From contig JAJQRA010000040.1 of NCBI GenBank assembly GCA_046533095.1, positions 50,450-114,449 on the forward strand: a stretch of DNA of 64,000 nucleotides. The letters are read 5' to 3'. The position numbers and the translations under genes are program-made. The notes beneath the pieces were generated by a model. The model made no database searches and was not told where the DNA came from. It saw nothing but the letters and a program-made list of their open reading frames with translations. This document shows, in pieces, positions 7,758-16,214 of the stretch; position 1 is the first letter of the stretch, and each line of letters starts with the position of its first letter. This stretch comes from ZAX-1 sp046533095. GTDB lineage: Bacteria > Bacillota > Clostridia > Lachnospirales > Lachnospiraceae.

Positions 7758-8561
7758 ATGGCTAAATACAAAAAAATATCAGCGTTATTATTATTTATGG
7801 TAGGGGCTCTTGTTTCCATAGCTGGGTTGATTTCAAATTTTTATGGCGTTTCAAACCGTTATGGCTCCGTGATTACCCATAAAAATGATGTTTACTACTA
7901 CGCCAACTGCAATATATACCAATATACACCCGATAGGCAGCTTACGCTTGTAGAGAAAAACGTAGCGCCTTCTTTTACATACCATAATGGAATGATATAC
8001 TATGTCATTGACGATAAAATAGTTTGCATGGAACTTGACACCAAGCAGCGAAAATTTTCCTTTCGCATCGAATCGATGAAAAAGGATACTTTTACGATAC
8101 ACGTCTACCATGAAACATTAGTGGTAGAACATGATGTATATAAAAAGCCGGAAAATGCAAAGCTATATTATTTTGATTTATCTACGGGGGAACCAGTGGA
8201 CGCCGATTTTAAATTGGAGGCGGAAGATCTACCCCATGAATCGCCAGTGGATGAATATGAAAAATTTATTGACGGGTATATGACTGGCTGTTCATTGGCG
8301 GAAAATGATATATTGTATGCAAGGTTCCCATACGGGAAATCGTACCTAAGCAGCTATCATGCAATTCGAGATGAAGCGGGGAACGTTGCGAAAATGGAAT
8401 TGGTAGAAGCAGTACTGCCTTTTTCTGATAAGGAGGGGTTTTCCTGGAATCTTCAAGCTGTAATCCAAATTATAATCTGTCCTGTAGCATGTTTTGCCAC
8501 AGGGATGATTGTATTATCCAAAAAGTCGAATAAAGATAAGCGTAGGAAACAGGATAGCTGA
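7758..8561 (+). CDS. Hypothetical membrane-anchored exported protein
   Basis: The ATG at 7758 (MAKYKKISALLL) has GGAGGG 8 bases upstream and is preferred to an ATG at 7728. The 267-residue product has an N-terminal signal anchor (ALLLFMVGALVSIAGLISNFYG), an extracellular beta-rich domain with repeated short strand motifs (VYYYANCNIYQYTP, MIYYVIDDKIVCMEL, LYYFDLSTGEP) that recalls a small beta-propeller, and a C-terminal span (AVIQIIICPVACFATGMIVL). No enzyme motif is seen. Part of this gene (8277-8400) recurs inverted at 10720-10842. Confidence 0.55.
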   Translation: MAKYKKISALLLFMVGALVSIAGLISNFYGVSNRYGSVITHKNDVYYYANCNIYQYTPDRQLTLVEKNVAPSFTYHNGMIYYVIDDKIVCMELDTKQRKFSFRIESMKKDTFTIHVYHETLVVEHDVYKKPENAKLYYFDLSTGEPVDADFKLEAEDLPHESPVDEYEKFIDGYMTGCSLAENDILYARFPYGKSYLSSYHAIRDEAGNVAKMELVEAVLPFSDKEGFSWNLQAVIQIIICPVACFATGMIVLSKKSNKDKRRKQDS

Positions 8562-8696
8562 TATATTCGTAGGCGATTCAAAAGCTGGCGTAGTGCAGCG
8601 CCTTCTATCCGATTTTGCCGACAAATGGAATTAACCCTACTTTAAGCTACAAAGAAATTTCGAGGTGCTTGCAAAAAACAGGATAGGAGAAAATAG

Positions 8697-9143
8697 ATGA
8701 AAAATTATGACAATAAGCCGATCCCATGCTTGCAAAGCCAATGCGATACAGTTGCCCGGTGTGTAGCGGCGAGTTCCTTATTGGCGATTGTGAATGCCGA
8801 TTATCTGTGCTTTTATTTTGTTTCTATAAAGCTGCTTATTTTCGTATGCTTGGGGAATATAGCAATCCTCTCTGCATTATATAAGTATTTGCTGAACAGG
8901 ATGCCGCAATACTTGAATGAAAGTTTTAAAGCTAGATATATATTGCGGACGTTTGCCTATCAAATAGCTTTAAGTGTGCTCTTGCTGGCAATCTGTAGAT
9001 TTGTCACGAGAATAGAGTACAAGACCGGAAGCATTATTGCGTGCTGGAGTCTGATGTTGGTCTATACGGTATATAAGCTGGTTGTTCCAATTTGCAATAT
9101 TTTGAATGGAATGGAGATATATTTAAAGTTTAAAGAAAAATAA
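8697..9143 (+). CDS. Hypothetical membrane protein
   Basis: AGGAGA precedes the ATG at 8697 by about 5 bases. The 148-residue product has four apolar segments (AASSLLAIVNADYLCFYFV, LLIFVCLGNIAILSALY, YQIALSVLLLAICRFV, LMLVYTVYKLVVPICNIL) and a basic tail. The family is not recognised. Its upstream region (8623-8683) is repeated, inverted, in front of the M50 protease gene at 10655, so the two genes share the same ancestral leader. Confidence 0.5.
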   Translation: MKNYDNKPIPCLQSQCDTVARCVAASSLLAIVNADYLCFYFVSIKLLIFVCLGNIAILSALYKYLLNRMPQYLNESFKARYILRTFAYQIALSVLLLAICRFVTRIEYKTGSIIACWSLMLVYTVYKLVVPICNILNGMEIYLKFKEK

Positions 9144-9410
9144 GACTGAATATATTGTTGTAAAACACGTGGCCTTATGCCACTGACCTTTGCCCTTTAC
9201 CAAATAAAGGATCGGTAGCTAACGCTCGGAATCTTCTTTGAAAACATACTGGGCGAAACAAAACTCGCCTCCCTAAGCCGTATTTATATCATCCTCGGTG
9301 AAGGCAGAAGCCTGCTTCTTTCTCATAATAGCGATGCATCGCTGATGATTGGAAACTCGATCGTCTGCAAAAAACAGTTTATCGCATGAGCTATCCCGAT
9401 ATCCTCTTCG
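9144..9410 (+). other. Intergenic stretch with an unrecognised coding remnant
   Basis: An open frame without a start codon at 9219-9389 (FFENILGETKLASLSRIYII, then LGEGRSLLLSHNSDASLMIG) reads like real protein, but I cannot place it in a family. A similar remnant, VGDSKAGVVQRLLSDFADKW, lies upstream at about 8572-8634. Both look like tails of lost genes. Confidence 0.3.
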
Positions 9411-9644
9411 TTATATTAATCGATGGAGAACTTGCCCTGCAATTTCTGATAAACTATATTTTCTTTCATGTCGATAAGCTATATTTTCTTTATAAAGATA
9501 TTGCGTAAAAGCATAAGACACCTGATAGCTCCAGATTAATCCCCACGGTATAGCCGTTGCAACAGCAATTGAACTTGGGACTGCGAGCTTGAGGACTTTA
9601 TATGCAGGAACATTTCTTTTGGCATCAAGTGTGTTGCCATTCAA
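9411..9644 (-). CDS. Small hypothetical protein translated from a TTGA overlap with the M50 gene
   Basis: The frame begins with TTG at 9644, overlapping the TGA stop of the M50 frame, which suggests coupled translation. The 77-residue product has one apolar segment (LAVPSSIAVATAIPWGLIW) followed by an aromatic stretch (SYQVSYAFTQYLYK). The last 16 or so residues are encoded by repeat copy E, so the natural C-terminus may have been replaced when the repeat arrived. Its role is unknown; the neighbouring protease suggests a peptide substrate or accessory protein, but that is a guess. Confidence 0.35.
   Translation of the reverse strand: MNGNTLDAKRNVPAYKVLKLAVPSSIAVATAIPWGLIWSYQVSYAFTQYLYKENIAYRHERKYSLSEIAGQVLHRLI
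9429..9490 (+). repeat. Interspersed three-hairpin element, partial copy E
   Basis: The segment matches the 3' part of copies A-D (CTTGCCCTGCAATTTCTGAT, then AAACTATATT). The terminal motif occurs twice, GATAAACTATATTTTCTTT and GATAAGCTATATTTTCTTT, as if the end had been duplicated. Confidence 0.6.
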
Positions 9645-10655
9645 AATTCCAATCCTATTTTCCTTCTTGCACGTTTACATAATTTCTGTTTCACCAGAAT
9701 TTTTTCCCCCTTCATTTTGTTTTCCATTACGGCAACAAAGTAGGATACCCCCGAACTGTCTTCTTTCAATACAGATAATATGCCCTGGTTATCATGGATC
9801 ATATTATAAATTTTACTTACATTTTCTGAATGAAAATCATAATTCACAATTGATAGCATACAAAGCATGATGTAATGCCAGTAGTTGTTTTTGCATTTTA
9901 TTTTGTTGCAATGGCTAGTTAGAAGGTCAATCATTGCCCTTTCCTTTTGAACCATTCCCTGCTCATAGATATCCCATATGGTATTGCATAGAAAAATACT
10001 TTCATAGGCGTCTGCCGTTCCTTTACTTATTATTTGATCTATTATTTCCCTTCTTTTTTGAACTAGAAAATCACTTCTGCCATAGCCGCCGCTTCCATTG
10101 CACCAAATTAGCATAAGCAGCAGATCTTTGTATTCATTGTAATGAAGCAGTAAATCTATGTCATTGACTTCGCTGTCATTGCTCATGCAGCAAGCAGCTA
10201 GGATACCCGCATTAATCATTACCAGAGACAGCATTACAGTCAATCCAATCCATGACAAGCAATAGCATAGGACAGACAGCAGCAGCAAACATCCTGTTGC
10301 AATTGGCCCCCCGGCAATCATAAATTTATATTTTCTATAAAAATACATTCAAACTTTTTTCCAATTTAATATATGCATGGTAGTCAAATACTACATTCCC
10401 GGACAGCATCCATTTCATATCAAACTTTATTTTGAATTTTTTTAAGTTGTTTGGGCAAAATGTCATCTGCAATCCCAGTGCCCGCATACAAAGCAAAGAA
10501 TACCCACAATATTTGCCAACAACAAAATGTCCAAATTCATGGAATACGATTGAAATTTCAAGGCAGATAATCAGTTCACAGCTGAACATGTTGAGTGAAA
10601 TTTCTTTTTTCTCAAATACAAAGAAGAAAATCATGCCAAAAACAGCAAAACCCAT
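9641..10655 (-). pseudogene. M50-type membrane metalloprotease, frame broken at a T5 run
   Basis: The first frame (10655-10335) encodes apolar spans and the zinc motif HEFGH in the context CLEISIVFHEFGHFVVGKYC, typical of site-2 protease/SpoIVFB-like M50 enzymes. The second frame (10348-9641) begins with spans and the conserved AGGPIATG segment of the same family, then a long soluble helical C-terminal region ending KRARRKIGLEF. The two overlap by 14 bases. Removing one T from the TTTTT at about 10340-10344 fuses them as LEKSLNVFYRKYKFMIAGGP, so one ancestral gene is likely. Programmed slippage is possible but no classical heptamer was found. The promoter-proximal sequence is duplicated from the 8623-8683 region. 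A role in peptide maturation would fit the neighbourhood but is inferred. Confidence 0.65.
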
Positions 10656-10667
10656 TCCTTCTAATCA

Positions 10668-10842
10668 CCTGTTTTTTTGCAAACATCTCGAAATTTCTTT
10701 GTAGCTTAAAGTAGGGTTCATTCCATTTTTGCAACGTTCCCCGTTTCATCTCGAACTACATGATAGCTGCTTAGATACGATTTCCCTTATGGAAGCCTTG
10801 CATACAATATATCATTTTCCGTCAATGAACAGCCGGTCATAT
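10668..10842 (-). pseudogene. Inverted partial duplicate of the 7758-8690 region
   Basis: The reverse strand of 10720-10842 matches 8277-8400 (coding TGCSLAENDILYARFPYGKS in the intact gene) almost base for base. It then jumps to sequence matching 8623-8683. The jump point is AAATGGAAT, which occurs at 8392-8400 and at 8623-8631 in the forward copy. Deletion of 231 bp between these 9-base repeats gives the observed joint. The fragment cannot encode a functional protein. Confidence 0.75.
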
Positions 10843-10934
10843 AAAAACAGATTTACTTTATTTGTATATTTTAAATAAAAAGTGGATGCCTCCAACTCTA
10901 TTTACATCGTTATCTGCAATGATTTCGTAATATG

Positions 10935-11117
10935 TTATTCTTTTAATTTTGATATGATGGGTTTCCCATCTTCGTCAATAAGAGGTGTCAACCCCCCACT
11001 GTTTCCACATTTATGATACAAATAATTTACCCCTGTCTCTTTATCCACCACAATTTTAGTATTTTCTAAAGTACCTTGATCATATACAGTGACAAATCTC
11101 TCATTCCTAGCTCCCAT
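10935..11117 (-). CDS. DUF6440 family protein
   Basis: The 60-residue protein carries the family pattern TKIVVDKETGVNYLYH, then GGLTPLIDEDGKPI, near its C-terminus. Its length is normal for DUF6440, small soluble proteins common in gut Firmicutes and their mobile elements; no function is established. The ATG at 11117 has GGAAG about 10 bases upstream. It is monocistronic as far as visible. Confidence 0.65.
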   Translation of the reverse strand: MGARNERFVTVYDQGTLENTKIVVDKETGVNYLYHKCGNSGGLTPLIDEDGKPIISKLKE

Positions 11118-11727
11118 ATGTTATACTTCCAAGTTATTTTTTTCTTTCATTCTTCTTAGAACCCCATACTCCATAAATTTATGCAATCATTTATCTATAA
11201 ACTTTTTTTCAAGCTCTTCCATTCTTACCGGTTACAATAGCCTTTCATAGCTGACCTTAGGTTCATAAGGAAAGTGTATCATAATCTAGAACATTTTGAA
11301 AGTGTTTTTAAAGTATTGAATTAATCAGAGTTTACTATACGTACAGACAGCAAACTCATCCCGGCAATGAAATTTGCAGTAAGAGAATATCTTTTATACG
11401 CAATGCTGGAAGCAAACCTCTCTCGTTATTTGGTTCGCATAGCACGGTGGAAATGCAGATACACGTATGATGTTGATACGGTTCAACATTTCCCCTCATG
11501 ATTCGAATGAAAAAAAACAGACGACCAGAGTTTCGTACAATCGTACCCTCTGACCGCCTGTGTATTGTTTGCCTATATTTGAAACGATAACGCATAGAAT
11601 AAATCTTAAGTGGCCCCATAACCCTTTGCAAATTTCACCATCACATCTATGCTAGCAACGATAACGCATGGATAAATCTTAAGCGCCTCAAATGTCTTCT
11701 ATCTAATTCCATCCTTATTTAACAGCC
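11118..11727. other. Intergenic region of 610 bases with a degenerate direct repeat
   Basis: No credible gene was seen. Near the 3' side of the glpP-like gene the segment ACGATAACGCAT..ATAAATCTTAAG occurs twice (11584-11607 and 11658-11683), about 75 bases apart. An imperfect hairpin lies around 11520-11562. This could hold the operon terminator, but no clean stem with a T-run is visible. Confidence 0.35.
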
Positions 11728-12303
11728 CTAACAGTCCCACAAAGCTCGGTTTGTGGTTGATATTGCAATCGCTCCGGATTTTAAAGCACCCATAACGTCT
11801 TCTTTATCCATAATCAGACCGCTTACCACGATCGGTTTATCAATATCCTCCAACAAATAGCCTATGATCTTAGGTAGGCCTGATGGCAAAAATTCTACCA
11901 CATCAGGGTCGGTTGATTTGACATATTTTTTTATATTTTGAAAGGTAATGAAGTCCATCATAAAGAATCTTTGGATTGCAAACAAATTAAGTTCTTTTGC
12001 CCTTTTTATAAGTGACGCTTTCATGCTTATAATGCCATCTGCTTTTGTATATTTCTTTATGAAATCCACACAGATTTCTTTCACTGCCAATCCTGCAATT
12101 AAATCAATATGCACAATTGCCTTTTTACCTGTCTTTGCAATCCGCTCTACGATATCTGCTACATTACAGATATCCCCATAGAGCAAATAGACAATTTGAC
12201 AGTCTGATTTTAAACATGCCTCCAACCATTCTTCATTCTTGACCGCCGCAATCACTGGACAAATTTCGGTACTTTCCATGAAATAATCCATCGTCATACT
12301 CAT
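11728..12303 (-). CDS. glpP: GlpP-type glycerol-3-phosphate-responsive antiterminator
   Basis: The 191-residue protein matches the GlpP family over its length: CPVIAAVKNEEWLEACLKSD, IVYLLYGDICNVADIVERI, KKAIVHIDLIAGL, KADGIISMKASLIKRAKEL and FLPSGLPKIIGYL. In Bacillus, GlpP with glycerol-3-phosphate binds leader RNA and prevents termination ahead of glp genes. GGAGG precedes the ATG. No glpF, glpK or glpD is in the window. Instead this is the last gene of the FAD-oxidase/Etf operon, whose leader contains a strong terminator at 19870-19927, so the likely target is its own operon and perhaps the divergent MFS gene. The ligand may be glycerol-3-phosphate or a product of the pathway; this is inference. 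Confidence 0.8.
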   Translation of the reverse strand: MSMTMDYFMESTEICPVIAAVKNEEWLEACLKSDCQIVYLLYGDICNVADIVERIAKTGKKAIVHIDLIAGLAVKEICVDFIKKYTKADGIISMKASLIKRAKELNLFAIQRFFMMDFITFQNIKKYVKSTDPDVVEFLPSGLPKIIGYLLEDIDKPIVVSGLIMDKEDVMGALKSGAIAISTTNRALWDC

Positions 12304-12340
12304 AGCATTTTCCTCCGTGGTACTTCCTTTCCCTTTTTTG

Positions 12341-13939
12341 CTACTCTTCTTTTACGGAAAGCCGCATGGATTCTATTGGCATTCCCTTTTCGTCATAGTC
12401 CTCTTTAAATATATCATATTTTTGTGGTTTTTTACATATTTTCAGTAAACCTACCACCATAATTAGGACAAAAAACATATTTGGGAACCCGCCTAAGTTT
12501 GAAGCCGCCTTAATTCCATCGATACCAGCAAAACTAATTAAAATCCATGTCATGATGGCGATAGAACTACCCCAAACGATTTTTAACCATGCAGGCGACT
12601 GTTGGTTTTCTTGGCTGATACCTTCGGTGCACAGGCCTGCCATCGCATTTGTATTAGAGTCAGATGCCGTTACGAATGAAATAAATACGATAAACAAATA
12701 AAATGGTATGGCAAGCATGGGAAGTGGCAGCTGGTCGAAAACCATATAGACAACGGATTCCGGCCCTCTTCCCTGCAAACCGTCATAAAGGCCCAGCCCT
12801 TGATTTTCATAGTAAATAGCTGCAGTTGCAAATAGCCCCATCCAGAGTGTGCTAAAAATGGATGGTATGATAAAATTACATTTTATCGCATCTTTTATGG
12901 TATATCCTTTTAACAGTCCCCCTAAAAATACAGCTGTAATCGGTGTCCATGCCAACCAGTTGCACCAGTAAAATACCGGCCACCCCTTTGCCCAGCCATC
13001 TTGAAAAATTTCTCCGGTCGAAAGGCTCAAACTAAAGAAATCCCTCACATATGCCCCCCATGACTCAACAGAAAAATTCAACATAAAGGCTGTTGGTCCA
13101 AATACAAAGAGAAAGACAAGCAATACCATATAGACTCTTGCATTTATATCTGATAGAATCCGGATTCCTTTCATAATACCCGATACACTAGAAATCACAA
13201 ACGTTACTACAATTACAAGGATGATAATTCCCCAAGATGCAGGTGTACTTGGAATTTTAAAGATACGCTCAATTCCCCCTGCAATTGTCATGGTGCCCGT
13301 CCCAAGCGATGCCGCCATTCCGGCTACCAGGGCAAACAGGCATATCAAGTCCACAATGGGGTTAAATTTTTTTGATTTTTCCCCGAACACGGGAACCAGT
13401 ACCGAACCGATGGAATAGGCCTGTTTCATATTATAGAAAACAAAGGCAAATATTAGCGTTGCAACCGTATAGATGGCGTAGGGCGACCATGTCCATTCTA
13501 GAAACATCGTTTTCATTGCAAATAGTGCGGCTCCAGCACTTCCCGGCTCCACACCCTCTGCCAAAGATGGCGCATACAGCTGATACATTGGCTCTGCACA
13601 TGCCCAAAAAAGAATCCCGGCCGCTATGGTCGTACAAAGGGTAATCCATACAAGATTGGTGAATTTCATACGCGGATGTGCACTGCTTCCCCCTATCCTC
13701 ACTTTCCCCAGTGGCGAAAAATAGACAATAATTACCGTAATGACACAGGTTAGTGTTGTAAGGTTAAATGCCCATGCAAAATTATTCAGTATCCACCCGG
13801 TAACAGCATTTAAACCCGATAGAAATAGCTCGCCATTTGTTAAGCTGATAGCAACCATCGCCACTAAAAGTATCCAAGGCGGTAGAAATACACCCCATCT
13901 GATTGATAAATTCGTTGTTTTCACATTTTCATTTCCCAT
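12341..13939 (-). CDS. BCCT-family transporter (betaine/carnitine/choline type)
   Basis: The 532-residue protein has twelve predicted spans and the family signatures GMAASLGTGTMTI near residue 208 and a tryptophan-rich helix near residue 325 (GWPVFYWCNWLAWTPITAVF). The glycine-rich helix has Ala-Ala-Ser-Leu-Gly where Na+-coupled BetP-like carriers have a comparable segment, so coupling cannot be told by eye. BCCT proteins move quaternary ammonium compounds or related zwitterions. The position between the YcxB-like gene (4 bases upstream) and glpP (37 bases downstream) makes it part of the oxidase/Etf operon, hinting that the oxidised substrate or its product is such a compound. AGAGAGG lies 7 bases before the ATG. 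Confidence 0.85.
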   Translation of the reverse strand: MGNENVKTTNLSIRWGVFLPPWILLVAMVAISLTNGELFLSGLNAVTGWILNNFAWAFNLTTLTCVITVIIVYFSPLGKVRIGGSSAHPRMKFTNLVWITLCTTIAAGILFWACAEPMYQLYAPSLAEGVEPGSAGAALFAMKTMFLEWTWSPYAIYTVATLIFAFVFYNMKQAYSIGSVLVPVFGEKSKKFNPIVDLICLFALVAGMAASLGTGTMTIAGGIERIFKIPSTPASWGIIILVIVVTFVISSVSGIMKGIRILSDINARVYMVLLVFLFVFGPTAFMLNFSVESWGAYVRDFFSLSLSTGEIFQDGWAKGWPVFYWCNWLAWTPITAVFLGGLLKGYTIKDAIKCNFIIPSIFSTLWMGLFATAAIYYENQGLGLYDGLQGRGPESVVYMVFDQLPLPMLAIPFYLFIVFISFVTASDSNTNAMAGLCTEGISQENQQSPAWLKIVWGSSIAIMTWILISFAGIDGIKAASNLGGFPNMFFVLIMVVGLLKICKKPQKYDIFKEDYDEKGMPIESMRLSVKEE

Positions 13940-13943
13940 ACGC

Positions 13944-14444
13944 TTACCTCTCTCTCGTTTTGAATTTCAGTCTGCGACAGTCTGCATGTGACATTATTTC
14001 ATGAAACTCTTCTGTTTGCGACCCATTTAAAGCAGCTTTGGGAATACAAAAAGCATTCTTTCCCACTTGTATTGTGTACACGTGTTCTGATTCCAATACC
14101 AGTGGCTTATATTGTGTAAATTCATATTCCCGCAGATTAGTGCCTCCCGAAATACCGCTTTTCGATAGGACCATATGGTACATTCCTTGGCTTATTTGCC
14201 TTGCCTTTTTTCTACGCTGGAAAGATGGTATATAGAGCAAAAAAAACAACAGTAGGATGGTAAGAAAAGCAAATATGAGCAGTATAGACTGTGCTTTATG
14301 CTTTAGATACATTCCCAATAGCACAAAACCTAGAAAGTTTAAGATGTAAATGTTGACCTTTTTACGAATACCTTCCCTTTTCCAATTTATGCATAGTAGG
14401 CTTTCTTCCATATCCTTTGCACTTAAGCGATAATTTAAATCCAT
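13944..14444 (-). CDS. YcxB-like membrane protein
   Basis: The start at 14444 (MDLNYRLSAKDMEESLL) has GTGGAGGA 7 bases upstream and drops 35 unlikely codons of the longer frame. The 166-residue product begins with a short soluble part, has two spans (NIYILNFLGFVLLGMYL and SILLIFAFLTILLLFFLLY), and ends in a PH-like beta domain with the YcxB-type sequence SEHVYTIQVGKNAFCIPKAA. Function is unknown for this family. It ends 4 bases before the BCCT start and so probably belongs to the same transcript. It lacks any catalytic motif. Confidence 0.6.
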   Translation of the reverse strand: MDLNYRLSAKDMEESLLCINWKREGIRKKVNIYILNFLGFVLLGMYLKHKAQSILLIFAFLTILLLFFLLYIPSFQRRKKARQISQGMYHMVLSKSGISGGTNLREYEFTQYKPLVLESEHVYTIQVGKNAFCIPKAALNGSQTEEFHEIMSHADCRRLKFKTRER

Positions 14445-14721
14445 TCTATCCTCCACCCCTTTCTTCTTATGTTTTAAACTTAGGGACTGTGACGAAATAA
14501 ACTTGACAAGATGACGCAGGGATTTTTTCGTCAGGCAAGGCGTCCTCAATCAGCATGGCGGAAAAAGACCAAGTCAGATGTCAAGGTTATTAAGGAACAG
14601 TTCCTTAGCTATGCACTAGGCCTTTCCTCCAAAAGGAATCCTCCATCTTATCATTTTTCAGACTTCAAAACGACTACATGAAGGCATCTTGCCTATTTAA
14701 AAACTGTACCTTAGGCTACCC
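14445..14721. other. 277-base gap within the oxidase operon
   Basis: No gene was seen. The region contains the palindrome AAGGAACTGTTCCTT near 14593-14607, which could act as an internal hairpin, and nothing resembling a promoter of consensus strength. Confidence 0.3.
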
Positions 14722-16125
14722 TCAATCATATATATTCCCCGGATTCCAGAATCCGTTGGGATCATATCTGCTTTTTACGGCTTTGCACTCATTCAGATAT
14801 TTTTTGTCGCCATATTTTAAAAATAATTCTTTCTTTAGCTTGCCAATCCCATGCTCTGTTACAATTGCCCCTCCTTTTGTACTATAGTTTCTTGCCCAAT
14901 CTTCGATTAGGCAAATTCCTTTTTGATATTCTTTAAAGTCTTTTGGCAATAGGTTAATATGTAAATGATTATCTAGCACATGTCCAAATATGCAGTAGTT
15001 TAAGTCTTGTTTTTTTATATCAGCTTTTGCTTTTAAGAGTACGCTGTCAAAATTTTCCCCTTGCAGCGACATATCAGTCCCTAGCTTGGTAAGGCGTTTT
15101 TCCTGCCTGCGCATTTCTTGTATATGCAGATTTACCGTTTCTGCTGCTGCATGGCGGAATGCCTTTATTCTATCGACTTGCGTTTCGTTGGAGATTGCCC
15201 ATGCTTTATCCGGATCGCTGTTATGTTTTTCTGCCAGTTCCATAAATTCCCCTGCCAATTCTACAATTGCATCTTCTACTCCTTGCAGTTCCACATAAAT
15301 CATATGTTCAAATCGAGGTTCCACATCAGGCAAATCCTTTCGTTCTGCCATGAAATTTTTCTGCTGCTCAATCAAATCGATTGTGTTTCTATCTAGATAT
15401 TCAACAGCTACTATCCAGGCATTTTCGCTTGCCGAAAACGTGTTTTCCATTTCTTTTATAAAAGCCCCTACATCGCCATCAGCCTCGAAAAAAAATGCAA
15501 TGCACCAGATAGATTCCGGCTTTGGTACTAAACGCAAGGTTAGTTCACTAAATGCTCCTGTAATTCCCTCTTTTCCCAAGATAACGTCTAGCTGTTTTTC
15601 ATCCTTTTTTCGACTGTAGGTCTCTATTTCACCCTCAGCTGTCAGCATTTTCACGCCATAAATATATTGTTTCGTATCTCCATACAGGTATTGATTCGGA
15701 CCCTTGGCATTCGTCGCCACAATTCCGCCTATGGTCGCTGATGTTTCCGTAGGATCAGGCGGCCAAATCAACGGCGTTTCTCCCTTGATTCTGGCTACTT
15801 CTATTTTTAGCTGCATAAGGCTCATACCCGGTTCCACGCGTAATAGGACATTTCCATCTTCCCCAACATAAAAATCAATGCAATGATTCATACGTGACAG
15901 GTTCATAATATGTCCTTCTTTTGGAATGGCGGAACCTGTGATTGCCGTTTTGCCTCCTTGTATGGTAATGGGTATTTGTGCCTCTTTCATTGTCGCAACT
16001 ACCTGTATCATTTCTTCTTCATTTTCCGGAAAGGAAATGCTTTCTGCACTCCCCTCATATTTTGATTCGTCAATCAGGTATTCCTTATAATTTTCATCCA
16101 TTTTTATAATCAATGTGGACCTCAC
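14722..16125 (-). CDS. FAD-linked oxidase, GlcD/D-lactate dehydrogenase-like
   Basis: The 467-residue protein has an N-terminal PCMH-type FAD-binding domain (FPENEEEMIQVV, then PITIQGGKTAITGSAIP and PDPTETSATIGGIVATNAKG) and a C-terminal FAD-oxidase domain with the metal/substrate motif FGHVLDNHLHINLLP near 395 and the closing TEHGIGKLK near 437. Members oxidise 2-hydroxy acids such as D-lactate or glycolate and can pass electrons to EtfAB. GTG start with GGGGGA 7 bases upstream. It follows etfA by 89 bases. It is the more GlcD-like of the two oxidases in the operon; the substrate cannot be read from sequence. Confidence 0.85.
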   Translation of the reverse strand: MRSTLIIKMDENYKEYLIDESKYEGSAESISFPENEEEMIQVVATMKEAQIPITIQGGKTAITGSAIPKEGHIMNLSRMNHCIDFYVGEDGNVLLRVEPGMSLMQLKIEVARIKGETPLIWPPDPTETSATIGGIVATNAKGPNQYLYGDTKQYIYGVKMLTAEGEIETYSRKKDEKQLDVILGKEGITGAFSELTLRLVPKPESIWCIAFFFEADGDVGAFIKEMENTFSASENAWIVAVEYLDRNTIDLIEQQKNFMAERKDLPDVEPRFEHMIYVELQGVEDAIVELAGEFMELAEKHNSDPDKAWAISNETQVDRIKAFRHAAAETVNLHIQEMRRQEKRLTKLGTDMSLQGENFDSVLLKAKADIKKQDLNYCIFGHVLDNHLHINLLPKDFKEYQKGICLIEDWARNYSTKGGAIVTEHGIGKLKKELFLKYGDKKYLNECKAVKSRYDPNGFWNPGNIYD

Positions 16126-16151
16126 GTTTCATCCCCCTTTCCCTAATAGCA

Positions 16152-16178
16152 ACTATTTAGGCGGTGCAGCTAAATAGT
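16152..16178. other. Hairpin between etfA and the downstream oxidase
   Basis: Perfect 9-base arms ACTATTTAG (16152-16160) and CTAAATAGT (16170-16178) in the 89-base etfA-oxidase gap. No T-run follows on the coding strand, so it may be an mRNA processing or stability element rather than a terminator. Confidence 0.45.
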
Positions 16179-16214
16179 CATGATTTATATATACAAGGTG
16201 CAGCATCGGGGTTC

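Noticed and set aside
10335..10348. Programmed -1 frameshift in the M50 gene
   Set aside because: The A6 run upstream is in the wrong phase and a -1 shift there leads to a stop; a one-base indel in the T run explains the data more simply.
11356..11631. 91-codon minus-strand frame
   Set aside because: Basic, Cys/His/Arg-rich text without start signals and crossing a direct repeat; chance frame.
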